The notes below the pieces were generated by a model. It saw nothing but the letters and a program-made list of their open reading frames with translations, made no database searches and had not been told where the DNA came from. From NCBI GenBank assembly GCA_964525755.1, contig CAZGIK010000010.1, positions 61,219-125,218 of the forward strand: DNA of 64,000 bases, given 5' to 3'. The position numbers and the translations under genes were made by a program. The stretch comes from UBA6176 sp964525755. GTDB lineage: Bacteria; Verrucomicrobiota; Verrucomicrobiia; Limisphaerales; UBA9464. Below, in pieces: positions 1 to 8,964 of the stretch. Each line of letters opens with the position of its first letter. Within the stretch, counting starts at the first letter, position 1.

Positions 1-242
1 AGCAGGAGGAGCAACGGGGGCGGTCGCCGGGAGGGTACCGGTCCGGGGATGTGATTCCCTTGGGATGGCGGACGGGCTCGGCGGGGCATGGGCGGAAGCG
101 AACCCCAGGGAGGCGGTGCTGACAACCCCAAGCCGGAACCCCCCAGGGGCGGGAGGGCGAGTTCGCTGCGGGGTGCTGACGGACCCCGACGGACTCACCT
201 GCTGCCGCAGGTTCGCCCCTCCACGCCAGAGGGGAGCGGCCA
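1..242. other. left-edge non-coding stretch
   Basis: Between the window edge and the stop codon of the sulfatase gene. I see no convincing coding frame, no tRNA-like structure and no intrinsic terminator here. Open frames crossing it are G+C-driven and show no recognisable domain. Confidence 0.4.
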
Positions 243-1874
243 CTACGGGCCCGGCGCCAGGGGGTCGGGCAGGCCGGCCTGGCGGGCGAAGGTGCGGGTC
301 AGCGTCTCCCACTGTTCCGCCATCCCGCGCAGGCGTTCCGGTTCCTCCAGGGCGAGGTCGCGCTGCTCGGCGCGGTCGGTCCGAAGGTTGTAGAGGGCCC
401 AGGTGTTCGTCTCCGGTCGTCGGGTCACCGCCTTCCAGTCGCCCAGCCGCAGGCCGCGGTTGCGTTCGTGGTGGAAGTACAGCGGGCCGTCGCGGGATCC
501 GCGGTCGGAACGGAAGCTGGCCACCAGGCTGCGCCCGGGCAGGGGCGGTGCGTCGGCGGCCGGACCGGAGCGGTCGGGGGCGATACCGGCCAGGTCGAGG
601 AAGGTCGGCAGGATGTCGATCACGTGGCCGACGTCGTGCCGCAGGGCGCCGCGGTCGCGGATGCCGTCGGGCCAGTGGACGATCAGCGGGGTGGCGATGC
701 CGCCTTCGTGGACCCAGGACTTGTGGAGGCGGAAGGGGGTGTTGGCGGCGGTGGACCATCCCGGGCCGAGGCACAGGTAGCTCCCGGGGGATCCGGCGGG
801 GGCGGCCGGGTCGTGGCGGTCGCCCCGGTTGAGGAACTCCGCGCTGGCGCCGTTGTCGGACGCGAAGACGATCACGGTGTTCTCCCACGCGCCCATGGCG
901 CGCACCTGCTCCAGGACCCGGCCGATCTCGCGGTCCATCCGGTCGACCATGGCGGCGTGGATCGCCATCTTGGTGGCCTGGAAGCGGCGTTGGGCGTCGG
1001 TGAGTTCCGACCACGGCACGGCCCGGTCCACCTCGTCCGGGCTGATCTCCGCGCGGAGGCGGTCGCCGCCGAGGTTCCAGTGCGGGATGACCTCGGGTTC
1101 GGGCGGTGCGGCGGGGCCGGTGGCGATGCCGAGTTCGCGGACCCGACGTGCCCGTTCCTCCCGGAGTGCGTCCCATCCGGCGAGGTACCGGTCGCGATAC
1201 CGGGCGATGTCCTCCGGCGGGGCGTGGAGGGGGAAGTGGGGGACGGTGAAGGCGAGGTAGGCGAAGAAGGGCCGGTCCGCGTGGTCGCGGGCGTGGTCGC
1301 GGAGGAACTCCACCAGGCGGCGCGAGTACTCGGTGGAGGTGTAGTAGTCGCCGGGTCCGGGCGGCACCGGAGGGAGGGGCTGGTCGTCGAGGGAATGGGC
1401 CCGCGGGTTGAAGTTCCGGTCCTCGTCGACGATCCGGTACGAGCGGTCGAACCCGCCGTCGGCGATCACCTTCGGGGCGCCGTTCACGTGCCATTTGCCG
1501 GAGTGGTAGCTCCGGTAGCCGGCCGGGCGGAGGTGGTGGGGCAGGAGGCGGGCCCAGTCGGGGAGCCGGCCCCGGGGCGGGTCCATGCGGATCTGCTGCG
1601 GGTAGTATCCGCTGAGCAGGGCCGACCGGGTGGGCCAGCAGCGGGCGGTGTTGTAGAACTGGGTGAACCGCAGTCCGCCCGCCGCGAGGCCGTCGAGGTT
1701 CGGCGTGGCGATCTCGCCGCCATAGCAGCCCGTGTCGGAGAAGCCGAGGTCGTCGGCGAGGATGAAGACGAAGTTCGGTGGGCGTTCGGCGCCGGCGAGG
1801 CGGGATGCGGACACCCAGAGCAGGGCCAGGGTGGCCAGCACCGTCGCGACGGGGACGTGGCGGAGGCGGGGCAT
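243..1874 (-). CDS. secreted arylsulfatase (alkaline phosphatase-like fold)
   Basis: Hydrolyses sulfate esters, probably on sulfated polysaccharides, outside the cytoplasm. The 543-aa protein opens with a signal peptide (MPRLRHVPVATVLATLALL...). It then shows the sulfatase start motif PNFVFILADDLGFSDTGCYGG, with metal-binding aspartates, and the formylglycine site CWPTRSALLSG, a C-x-P-T-R variant of C-x-P-S-R common in Planctomycetes/Verrucomicrobia. SGKWHVN and VIFASDNGAS supply further active-site residues. An in-frame start 36 codons upstream (1982) exists but would bury the signal peptide, so I chose the ATG at 1874. It is divergent from the RND efflux genes. No sulfatase-maturating enzyme lies nearby. 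Substrate unknown. Confidence 0.92.
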   Translation of the reverse strand: MPRLRHVPVATVLATLALLWVSASRLAGAERPPNFVFILADDLGFSDTGCYGGEIATPNLDGLAAGGLRFTQFYNTARCWPTRSALLSGYYPQQIRMDPPRGRLPDWARLLPHHLRPAGYRSYHSGKWHVNGAPKVIADGGFDRSYRIVDEDRNFNPRAHSLDDQPLPPVPPGPGDYYTSTEYSRRLVEFLRDHARDHADRPFFAYLAFTVPHFPLHAPPEDIARYRDRYLAGWDALREERARRVRELGIATGPAAPPEPEVIPHWNLGGDRLRAEISPDEVDRAVPWSELTDAQRRFQATKMAIHAAMVDRMDREIGRVLEQVRAMGAWENTVIVFASDNGASAEFLNRGDRHDPAAPAGSPGSYLCLGPGWSTAANTPFRLHKSWVHEGGIATPLIVHWPDGIRDRGALRHDVGHVIDILPTFLDLAGIAPDRSGPAADAPPLPGRSLVASFRSDRGSRDGPLYFHHERNRGLRLGDWKAVTRRPETNTWALYNLRTDRAEQRDLALEEPERLRGMAEQWETLTRTFARQAGLPDPLAPGP

Positions 1875-1983
1875 GGGGGGACCCTGCCGCGCGGGTGGGG
1901 ATGACGGAAGCCGGAAGAGCCCGGGATGTGGCTGCGGCGGCTTGAATCCCCCCGGAGTCGCGGGCGTCGGGCTGGTTTGCATT

Positions 1984-2002
1984 TGCCGGGGCGGTCCCGG
2001 CA
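1984..2002. other. inverted repeat upstream of RND efflux genes
   Basis: TGCCGGG (1984-1990) and CCCGGCA (1996-2002) are perfect 7-bp arms around a 5-base loop, 21 bases upstream of the adaptor gene start and inside the divergent gap to the sulfatase. It could be an operator or RNA hairpin. Such G+C-only repeats also arise by chance at this base composition. Confidence 0.25.
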
Positions 2003-2023
2003 GGATGCGCCGCCAACCGCCCC

Positions 2024-3268
2024 ATGAGAGTCCGTTCCGAACCCGACCGTTCGCGCTTCGCCCTTCCCTGCCTGCTGGCGTGTGCGGTGCTGGCCGGGGC
2101 CTGCCGGCGCGAGGCGCCGGCCGCCGGTCCGGGGGAACGTCGGGCCGAACCGATCCCCGTGACCGTCGAGGCGGCGGCGCTCCGGTCGCTGGAGCGGACG
2201 CTGCCGGTGCTGGGGACGTTGCAGGCCAACGACCGGGCGTCCCTCAGCGTGCGGATCACCGGCCGGCTGCGGGAACTGCGGGTCGACGTGGGCAGCGCGG
2301 TGCGGACGGGGGACGTGCTGGCGACGTTGGAACGTCGGGATTTCGAGCTCGGGTTGCAGCAGGCGGCGGCGCAGTTGGCCCAGGCGCGGGCGCGGCTGGG
2401 GTTGCCGCTGGACGGGGCCGACGACGCGGTGGAGCTCTCCCAGGTGAGTTTCGTGCGGGAGGCCCGGGCGCGATTCGAGGAGGCGCAGGCCAACCGCGAG
2501 CGGGTCCGGCGGCTGCGCGGTGAGGGGATCAGTTCCGATTCCGAACTGGACCGGGCCGAGGCGGAGTATGCGGTGACGGCCAACCGGTACCAGGATGCCC
2601 TGCAGGATGCGCGCGAGCGGGCCGCGCTCCTCGTCCAGCGCCGCGTGGAACACGAGATCGCCGGCCAGCGGCTGGTCGACACCGAGTTGCGGGCGCCGTA
2701 CGACGGGATCATCCAGGCGCGGCTGGCCGGCACGGGCGAGTTCATCGCCGCCGGGACCCCGGTGGTCTCGATGGTGCGGATCGATCCCCTGCGGCTCCGG
2801 ATGGAGGTCCCCGAGCGGCTGGCGTCGCAGGTGCGGACCGGCCAGGTGGTGCGGGCCTCGGTGGCCGGGGAGGAGGGGATCCACGAGGGGCGGGTCGCCC
2901 GGGTGAGTCCGGCCCTCGACGAACGGTCGCGGATGCTGGTGGTGGAGGCGGACCTGCCCAATCCCGGCCACCTGCGCCCGGGCGCCTTCGCACGCGCCGA
3001 GGTGGTGGTGGCGGACCCCACGCCCGTGCTCACCATTCCGGCCGACGCCCTCGTGACCTTCGCCGGCACCGAGAAGGCCCTCCTGGTCCGGACCAACGTC
3101 GCCCACGAGGTCCGGGTGACGGTGGGACGTCGGCAGGGACCCTGGGTCGAGGTCCTGGAAGGACTCCAGCCCGGCGCCCGGGTGGTCCGGAATCCCGGTG
3201 GCCTGCAGTCCGGGGATCCGGTTCGGGTGACCGGGGAGGAAGGGGACATGGGGTCCTCGGGGACCTGA
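2024..3268 (+). CDS. RND efflux periplasmic adaptor (HlyD/AcrA family)
   Basis: Links an inner-membrane RND pump to an outer-membrane channel. The 414-aa protein begins with a hydrophobic leader ending in VLAGAC, a probable lipoprotein cleavage site. It then has a beta-barrel/lipoyl half (ITGRLRELRVDVGSAVRTGDVLATLERRDFE), an alpha-helical hairpin of about 110 residues, the second lipoyl half (LRAPYDGIIQARLAGTGEFIAAGTPVVSM) and a C-terminal beta-barrel/membrane-proximal domain. This is the usual order and length for the family. The pump gene follows after 15 bases, so the two form an operon. No TolC-like gene is present in the window. Substrate cannot be inferred. Confidence 0.93.
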   Translation: MRVRSEPDRSRFALPCLLACAVLAGACRREAPAAGPGERRAEPIPVTVEAAALRSLERTLPVLGTLQANDRASLSVRITGRLRELRVDVGSAVRTGDVLATLERRDFELGLQQAAAQLAQARARLGLPLDGADDAVELSQVSFVREARARFEEAQANRERVRRLRGEGISSDSELDRAEAEYAVTANRYQDALQDARERAALLVQRRVEHEIAGQRLVDTELRAPYDGIIQARLAGTGEFIAAGTPVVSMVRIDPLRLRMEVPERLASQVRTGQVVRASVAGEEGIHEGRVARVSPALDERSRMLVVEADLPNPGHLRPGAFARAEVVVADPTPVLTIPADALVTFAGTEKALLVRTNVAHEVRVTVGRRQGPWVEVLEGLQPGARVVRNPGGLQSGDPVRVTGEEGDMGSSGT

Positions 3269-3283
3269 CGGGAATCCCGCACC

Positions 3284-6200
3284 ATGCAGAAGCTGGCAGA
3301 AACGTGCATCCGTCGGCCGGTCTCGGCCGCGATGCTGATCCTCGCCCTGGTGGTGGTGGGTGCGGCGAGCTACGCGCGGCTCGGGGTGAACCGGCTGCCG
3401 TCGATCGACCTGCCCACGGTGCGGGTGAGCACGTCGCTCCCCGGTGCGTCGCCGACCGAGGTCGAGGCCCAGATCTCCCGGCCCATCGAGGAGGTGGTCA
3501 ACACCGTGGCGGGGATCAGCGAGCTGCGCTCCATCTCCGGCGAGGGGAACTCGCTGGTGCTGGTGACCTTCGACCTCGACCGCGACATCGAGTCCGCCGC
3601 GCAGGACGTCCGGGACCGGGTGGCTACGGTGCAGCGTCGGCTGCCCCGCGAGGCGCTCCCGCCGGTGGTGTCGAAGTTCGACCCCGACCTGGCCCCGGTG
3701 ATGACCCTGGCGCTGTCGGGTCCGCGGGAACTGCGGGAGCTGACCGAGTACGCCGACAAGATCGTGAAGGTGCAGATCGAGCGGGCGCCCGGGGTGGGGG
3801 AGGTGACGATCGAGGGCAAGGCCGAGCGGGCGATCAACCTGTGGATCGACGCCGACCGGCTGGCGGCCTACGGGCTGCCGGTGACCGCGGTCCGCGACGC
3901 CCTGCTGCGGCAGAACGTGGACATTCCCGGGGGGAACGTCACGGCCGACGTCCGGGAGCAGACCCTGCGGACGCTCGGCCGGTTCACCCGGGCGGCCGAG
4001 TTCAACGACCTGGTGATCGCCACCCGCGACGGCACCCCCATCCGCCTGCGGGACATCGGCCGCGCCGAGGACGGCATCCAGGAACAGCGCTCCGTCGCCC
4101 GGCTCAACGGCGTCCCCGCGGTGATCCTCGAGGTGCGGCGCCAGTCCGGCGCCAACACGGTCACCGTGATCGAGGCCATCAAGTCCCGGCTGCCGGCCAT
4201 CGGGGGACAGCTGCCGGAGGATGTCCGGTTCGAGGTCATCCGCGACGAGACCCGCTACATCTACCAGGCGCTGCACGAGATCCACGTCCACCTGGTGCTG
4301 GGCAGCCTGCTGGCCTGCGTGGTGGTGCTGCTGTTCATGCGCGACTGGCGGTCGACCCTCATCGCGGCGGTCGCCATCCCCACGTCCGTCGTCGCCACCT
4401 TCGGGATGATGGCCGCGCTCGATTTCACCCTGAACAGCGTCACCATGCTGGCGTTGGTGCTGATGGTGGGCGTGGTGATCGACGACGCGATCGTGGTGCT
4501 CGAGAACATCTACCGCTTCATCGAGGAGAAGGGGATGGGGCCGTTCGACGCGGCGCGGGAGGCGACGGCGGAGATCGGGTCGGCGGTGATGGCGACCACG
4601 TTCAGCCTGGTGGTGATCTTCGTGCCGGTCTCGTTCATGTCGAGCATCTCGGGCCGGTTCCTCTTCCAGTTCGGCATCACCGCCGCGGTGGCGGTCCTGG
4701 TCAGCCTGCTCGTCTCCTTCACGCTGACCCCGATGATGAGCGCGCGGCTGCTCCGGCGTGCCGGATCCGCGGCGGGGCACGGCGGCGGGTCGCGCGGCGG
4801 CTTCTACGCGGCGCTGGAGGCGAAGTACATGGCCCTGCTCGGGTTCTGCCTGCGGCACCGGGTCCTGGTCCTGGGCGGGGCGGCGCTGGTGATGCTCTCG
4901 GCCGTGCCCCTCTACGGGTGGGTGCGGCAGGAGTACATCCCGACCGACGTCGACGAGGGGGAGTTCGAGGTCCGGATCACCGCCCCCGAGGGGACGAGCA
5001 TGGTGTCGATGGATGCGGCGATGCGGGAGATCGAGCCGTTGATCCGGTCGGTGCCGGGGGTGGCGACGGTGTTGTCGGTCACCGGCGGCGGGTTCCTGGG
5101 CGGGGTGAACGGCGGGCGGGCCACGGTGTTGCTCGCGCCGTTTGTCGACCGGCGGTTCACCGTCACCGGGCTGGTGCGCGAGACGTTGCGGCTCCGGCCG
5201 TGGCGTTCGTGGCAGGGACGCCGGACCCAGTCCGAGGTCATGCGCGACATCCGCCAGCGCCTCCGTCCGTTCGGCCTCCGGACATCGGTCAGCAACAACA
5301 GCTCCTTCAGCTTCGGCGGTTCCCGCTGGGACATCGACTTCTCCTTCCTGGGGCCCGAGCTGGAGAAGCTGGCCGGCTATGCGGAGAGCCTGCGGGTCCG
5401 GGCGGAGGAACTCGGGCTGCAGGACGCCGACATCACCCTCAAGCTCGACAAGCCCGAGCTGCAGGTGGAGATCGACCGCGACCGGGCCGCCGCCCTCAAC
5501 GTGTCGACGAGCGACATCGCCAACGCCCTGCGGCTCATGGTGGGGGGCGACGACGAGGTCTCGCGCTTCCGCGACCCGCAGATGAACGAGGACTACGACG
5601 TCACCCTGCGTCTGGAGCGGGCCGACCGGGACAGTGCGGCGGTGATCGCCGGGCTGTTCGTGCCCGACCGCGGGGGCGGGCTGGTCCGGCTCGACAACCT
5701 GGTTCGGATCCGCGCCTCCGACGCCCCCTCGCGCATCGACCGCATGGACCGTCAGCGCCAGGTGAGCCTGCGGTCGGGCATCGCCCCGGGGTACGCCCTG
5801 GCCGACCGCCTGGTGGTGCTCCAGTCGGAGGTCGAGCGGATGAACCTTCCGGCCGGCTATTCCACGCGGGTGGCGGGTCGGGGCCGGGAGCTGGACCGGA
5901 CCTTCCGCGAGTTCCTCTGGGCGTTCGGGCTTTCGGTGGTGTTCATGTACATGATCCTGGCGGCCCAGTACGAGAGCCTGGTCCACCCGTTCACCATCCT
6001 GCTCTCGCTGCCCCTCTCGGTGCCCTTCGCGCTGCTGTCGTTGCTGGCCACCGGCAGCACCCTCAACCTGTACTCCGCCCTCGGCCTGCTGGTCCTGTTC
6101 GGCGTGGTGAAGAAGAACGCCATCCTGCAGATCGACCACATGAACCAGCTCCGCCGGAAGGGCATCCCCCGGGCCCGGGCGATCCTCGACGCCAACCGCG

Positions 6201-6481
6201 ACCGGCTCCGGCCGATCCTCATGACCACCCTGTCCCTGGTGGCCGGGATGATGCCGCTCGCGCTGGGCACCGGGCCGGGTGCGGACGAACGGCGGTCCAT
6301 CGCGATCGTGGTGGTCGGGGGGCAGACCCTGTCGCTGGTCCTCACCCTGGTGGTGACGCCGGTGGTGTACGCCCTGCTGGACGATCTGGGCGCCGTCCTC
6401 GGTCGGCTGCGGCCGGGGAGGACGGTTCAGTCGCCCGACCGCGAGTCGAGCGCCTCCAGGCTGCCGGCCGCGCGGGCGTGA
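3284..6481 (+). CDS. RND multidrug efflux permease (AcrB/HAE1-like)
   Basis: Proton-driven inner-membrane pump. The length of 1065 aa is typical. TM1 follows the N-terminal MQKLAETCIRRPVSAAMLILAL. Two large periplasmic loops follow TM1 and TM7. The central TM4 carries LALVLMVGVVIDDAIVVLENIYRF, the Asp-Asp proton-relay signature of RND pumps. The second half repeats the layout (FGVVKKNAILQIDHMNQLRRKGI, then GTGPGADERRSIAIVVVGG). It follows its adaptor by 15 bases. Its last 55 bases overlap, in antisense, the 3' end of the antiporter gene on the other strand. Confidence 0.95.
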   Translation: MQKLAETCIRRPVSAAMLILALVVVGAASYARLGVNRLPSIDLPTVRVSTSLPGASPTEVEAQISRPIEEVVNTVAGISELRSISGEGNSLVLVTFDLDRDIESAAQDVRDRVATVQRRLPREALPPVVSKFDPDLAPVMTLALSGPRELRELTEYADKIVKVQIERAPGVGEVTIEGKAERAINLWIDADRLAAYGLPVTAVRDALLRQNVDIPGGNVTADVREQTLRTLGRFTRAAEFNDLVIATRDGTPIRLRDIGRAEDGIQEQRSVARLNGVPAVILEVRRQSGANTVTVIEAIKSRLPAIGGQLPEDVRFEVIRDETRYIYQALHEIHVHLVLGSLLACVVVLLFMRDWRSTLIAAVAIPTSVVATFGMMAALDFTLNSVTMLALVLMVGVVIDDAIVVLENIYRFIEEKGMGPFDAAREATAEIGSAVMATTFSLVVIFVPVSFMSSISGRFLFQFGITAAVAVLVSLLVSFTLTPMMSARLLRRAGSAAGHGGGSRGGFYAALEAKYMALLGFCLRHRVLVLGGAALVMLSAVPLYGWVRQEYIPTDVDEGEFEVRITAPEGTSMVSMDAAMREIEPLIRSVPGVATVLSVTGGGFLGGVNGGRATVLLAPFVDRRFTVTGLVRETLRLRPWRSWQGRRTQSEVMRDIRQRLRPFGLRTSVSNNSSFSFGGSRWDIDFSFLGPELEKLAGYAESLRVRAEELGLQDADITLKLDKPELQVEIDRDRAAALNVSTSDIANALRLMVGGDDEVSRFRDPQMNEDYDVTLRLERADRDSAAVIAGLFVPDRGGGLVRLDNLVRIRASDAPSRIDRMDRQRQVSLRSGIAPGYALADRLVVLQSEVERMNLPAGYSTRVAGRGRELDRTFREFLWAFGLSVVFMYMILAAQYESLVHPFTILLSLPLSVPFALLSLLATGSTLNLYSALGLLVLFGVVKKNAILQIDHMNQLRRKGIPRARAILDANRDRLRPILMTTLSLVAGMMPLALGTGPGADERRSIAIVVVGGQTLSLVLTLVVTPVVYALLDDLGAVLGRLRPGRTVQSPDRESSASRLPAARA

Positions 6482-7701
6482 CGGCCGTACACCCACTCGA
6501 ACAGCGGTGAGGCCATGAGGGTCGTCAGGATGGCCATCACCACCATGATGGAGAAGTACGGGGCGAGGATCACCCCCGCGTCCCTGCCGATGTTGATGAT
6601 GATCAGCTCCATCAGGCCGCGGGCGTTCATCAGCGTTCCGATGGCAAGGGCGGTCCTCTGGGGTTCCCCGTTGAGGAGGGCGGCCCCCCAGCAGGCGACG
6701 CCCTTGCCCAGGACGCTGGCGGCGAGGAGCGCCAGGGCGGGCACGATGTAGGCGGGAGCCGTGAGGACATCCAGTTCGGTTCGCAGTCCGGAGTAGGTGA
6801 AGAACATGGGGAGCAGGAACACCACCACCAGGGGCTCGAGCTTCTGCCGGAGTTCCTCGGTGAACCGTCCCCGGGGCATGGCCGTGCCCATGAGGAAGCC
6901 CCCGAACACCGCGTGGATCCCCACGGCATCCATCGCCCAGGCCCCCAGGCAGAACAGAAGCAGCGTGAACCCGAGGATCGTCGGGGTCACGCCCCGGCCC
7001 GCCTCGACCGGTCTGGCCAGCCCGGCGAGCGCTTGGGGCAGGACGAAGATCGCCAGCAGCGCATAGGTCGCGCCGATGCCGATCGCCATCCAGGCCGCGG
7101 TCCAGTCCCCGCTGAACCCGGCCACCACCACGGCCAGCACGCACCAAGCCGCCACGTCGTCGATCGCACCCGCGGCGATGGCGAGGGTGCCCAGGGAGGT
7201 GGCCGTCAGGCCTCGTTCATGGATGATGCGGGCGAGCATCGGAAAGGCGGTGATCGCGATGCAGGCCCCGATGAACAGGCCGGCCTGGACGGTGCTGGTC
7301 CGGGGGTCGAACAATCCGCCCGTGCGCACCAGCCACGGTGCCATGGCGGCGCCGACCAGGAACGGCACCCCCATCCCGGCGAGGGACACGGACGCCGCGC
7401 CCCGGATGCGGCTCCGGAGGAAGTCCTTCCGGAAGCCGAGGCCGACCAGGAACATGTATATGCCCACCCCCAGTTGGCCGCCGACGTACAGCACCTTCAA
7501 CGAGTCCGGGGGGAACAGCCATGCCTGCAGACCGGGGGCCAGGGCGCCGAGCAGGGAGGGCCCCAGAAACACCCCGGCAATCATCTCCCCGACCACCTGC
7601 GGCTGACCCAGACGCCGTGCCAGCATTCCCACAGCACGGCAGGCCGCCAAGATCACCGCCATCTGGAGGAAAAAGGTCGTCGAAAGCTCGCCGGGTGACA
7701 T
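6427..7701 (-). CDS. CPA2-type cation:proton antiporter (KefB/NapA-like membrane domain)
   Basis: Monovalent cation/H+ exchange across the inner membrane. The 424 aa are almost entirely hydrophobic, with about 12-13 membrane segments, e.g. LGQPQVVGEMIAGVFLGPSLLG near the N-terminus and GLFIGACIAITAFPMLARIIHERGL mid-protein, both typical of the Na_H_Exchanger fold. There is no C-terminal TrkA/RCK domain, unlike KefB/KefC. I chose the ATG at 7701. An in-frame TTG at 7746 adds 15 poorly hydrophobic residues and runs close to the palindrome at 7749-7764. The gene is convergent with and overlaps the RND pump gene, and divergent from pyrD. Confidence 0.9.
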   Translation of the reverse strand: MSPGELSTTFFLQMAVILAACRAVGMLARRLGQPQVVGEMIAGVFLGPSLLGALAPGLQAWLFPPDSLKVLYVGGQLGVGIYMFLVGLGFRKDFLRSRIRGAASVSLAGMGVPFLVGAAMAPWLVRTGGLFDPRTSTVQAGLFIGACIAITAFPMLARIIHERGLTATSLGTLAIAAGAIDDVAAWCVLAVVVAGFSGDWTAAWMAIGIGATYALLAIFVLPQALAGLARPVEAGRGVTPTILGFTLLLFCLGAWAMDAVGIHAVFGGFLMGTAMPRGRFTEELRQKLEPLVVVFLLPMFFTYSGLRTELDVLTAPAYIVPALALLAASVLGKGVACWGAALLNGEPQRTALAIGTLMNARGLMELIIINIGRDAGVILAPYFSIMVVMAILTTLMASPLFEWVYGRHARAAGSLEALDSRSGD

Positions 7702-7748
7702 GACGCCCGGGATGAACACCACCCGACCATTCCCATCACAAGCCAAAA

Positions 7749-7764
7749 AATACGTAGACGTATT
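7749..7764. promoter_or_regulatory. perfect palindromic operator candidate
   Basis: AATACGT (7749-7755), AG, ACGTATT (7758-7764): a perfect 7-bp inverted repeat with a 2-base centre, in a conspicuous A+T-rich island of an otherwise 70% G+C sequence. It lies in the divergent gap between the antiporter (start 7701) and pyrD (start 7827), so a dimeric repressor bound here could affect either or both. TAC...GTA symmetry recalls BlaI/MecI/CopY-type operators, but no such regulator is encoded in the window. Confidence 0.5.
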
Positions 7765-7826
7765 AAATGGGGTGAGTTGTCGACGGGCTGGCGTCGCGGG
7801 TGCGGGGTCGTCAGGCTCCTTCGCGG

Positions 7827-8936
7827 ATGAGCTGGTGGTATCGGAATGTCGTGCGGCGGCTGCTGTTCTCCCGGGACTCCGAGGAGGCGCACGACTTCAC
7901 CCTTGCCTCGATGGCGTGGGCCAGTCGGCACCCGTGGATCGGCGCCGCCGTGGCGGGGTGGCTGGATGTGCCCCGGCTGCCGGTCCGGGCCATGGGGCTG
8001 GACTTCCCAAACCCGGTCGGCCTGGCGGCGGGGATGGACAAGCAGGCGGTGGCGGTGCCGATGTGGGCCGCCCTGGGGTTCGGGTTCAGCGAGTTGGGCG
8101 GGGTGACCTGGCACGCCCAGCCCGGGAATCCCGTGCCCCGCATGTTCCGCCTGGTGGAGGAGGAGGCGCTCATCAACCGGATGGGCTTCAACAACGGCGG
8201 GGCACCCGCCCTGGCCGCCCGCCTCCGGGACTGGCGCACCCGGGGCCTGTGGCCGTCCCATCCCGTGGGCATCAACCTCGGCAAGTCGAAGATCACCCCG
8301 CTCGACCAGGCCGCGGCCGACTACGAGGCGTCGTTCCGGGCGCTGTGGGGACTCGCGGACTTCTTCGTGGTCAATGTCAGCTCCCCCAACACCCCGAACC
8401 TCCGCCAGCTGCAGGACCGGTCGGCGCTCGACGAGATCCTGGCGCGGCTCCAGGCGGCGAACGCCGCGTTGGCGTCGTCGGCGGGGCTGCCCGCGCGTCC
8501 GGTGCTGGTGAAGGTGGCGCCCGACCTCACCTTCGAGGCGCTGGACCAGATCGTGGAACTGGTCGGGCCCCGTGGGCTGGCGGGGCTGGTGGCGACCAAC
8601 ACCACGCTGGCGCGGCCGCCCGCGGCGGGGCCGGTGGGCGGGATCCTGATGCGCGAGACGGGCGGCCTGAGCGGCCGTCCCCTGCGCCGGCGCAGCACCG
8701 AGGTGATCCGCCATCTGCACCGGCAGACGGGCGGCCGGATCCCGTTGATCGGCGTGGGGGGGGTCGCGTCGGTGGACGACGCCTGGGAGAAGCTCACCGC
8801 GGGGGCGACGCTCCTCCAGGTCTACTCGGCCCTGGTCTACGAGGGCCCGGGCCTGGTCCGCACGCTGGTCGAGGGCCTCCGCGAACGGTGCGCCGGGGCC
8901 CCCTGGGCGGAGATCGTCGGATCGGCCAACCGGTAG
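7827..8936 (+). CDS. pyrD: dihydroorotate dehydrogenase (quinone), class 2
   Basis: Oxidises dihydroorotate to orotate in de novo pyrimidine synthesis, passing electrons through FMN to membrane quinone. The 369-aa protein has the N-terminal amphipathic membrane-association segment of class 2 enzymes (RNVVRRLLFSRDSEEAHDFTL), then the FMN barrel: NPVGLAAGMDKQ, FINGG-like INRMGFNNGG, VVNVSSPNTPNLRQLQ with the catalytic serine region, VKVAPDLT, and LIGVGGVASVDDAWEKLTAGATLLQVYSALVYEGP for phosphate binding. The ATG at 7827 is preferred; an in-frame GTG at 7800 adds nine residues. It is separated from pyrR-pyrB by two unrelated genes. Confidence 0.96.
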   Translation: MSWWYRNVVRRLLFSRDSEEAHDFTLASMAWASRHPWIGAAVAGWLDVPRLPVRAMGLDFPNPVGLAAGMDKQAVAVPMWAALGFGFSELGGVTWHAQPGNPVPRMFRLVEEEALINRMGFNNGGAPALAARLRDWRTRGLWPSHPVGINLGKSKITPLDQAAADYEASFRALWGLADFFVVNVSSPNTPNLRQLQDRSALDEILARLQAANAALASSAGLPARPVLVKVAPDLTFEALDQIVELVGPRGLAGLVATNTTLARPPAAGPVGGILMRETGGLSGRPLRRRSTEVIRHLHRQTGGRIPLIGVGGVASVDDAWEKLTAGATLLQVYSALVYEGPGLVRTLVEGLRERCAGAPWAEIVGSANR

Positions 8937-8942
8937 CCGCCC

Positions 8943-8957
8943 CCCGGAGTCTCCGGG
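8943..8957. terminator. hairpin between convergent pyrD and lipoprotein gene
   Basis: CCCGGA (8943-8948), GTC loop, TCCGGG (8952-8957): a perfect 6-bp stem in the 28-base gap between two convergent stop codons. The symmetric stem could serve both strands. There is no uridine tract on either side, so it is only a candidate. Confidence 0.35.
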
Positions 8958-8964
8958 CAGGCTC

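Noticed and set aside
1484..7147. A very long open frame on the minus strand (1887 codons) opposite the efflux genes
   Set aside because: It is antisense to two clearly homologous RND genes, has runs of His/Pro/Arg/Gly, and no domain outside where it runs through sulfatase DNA in another frame. High G+C makes stop codons rare.
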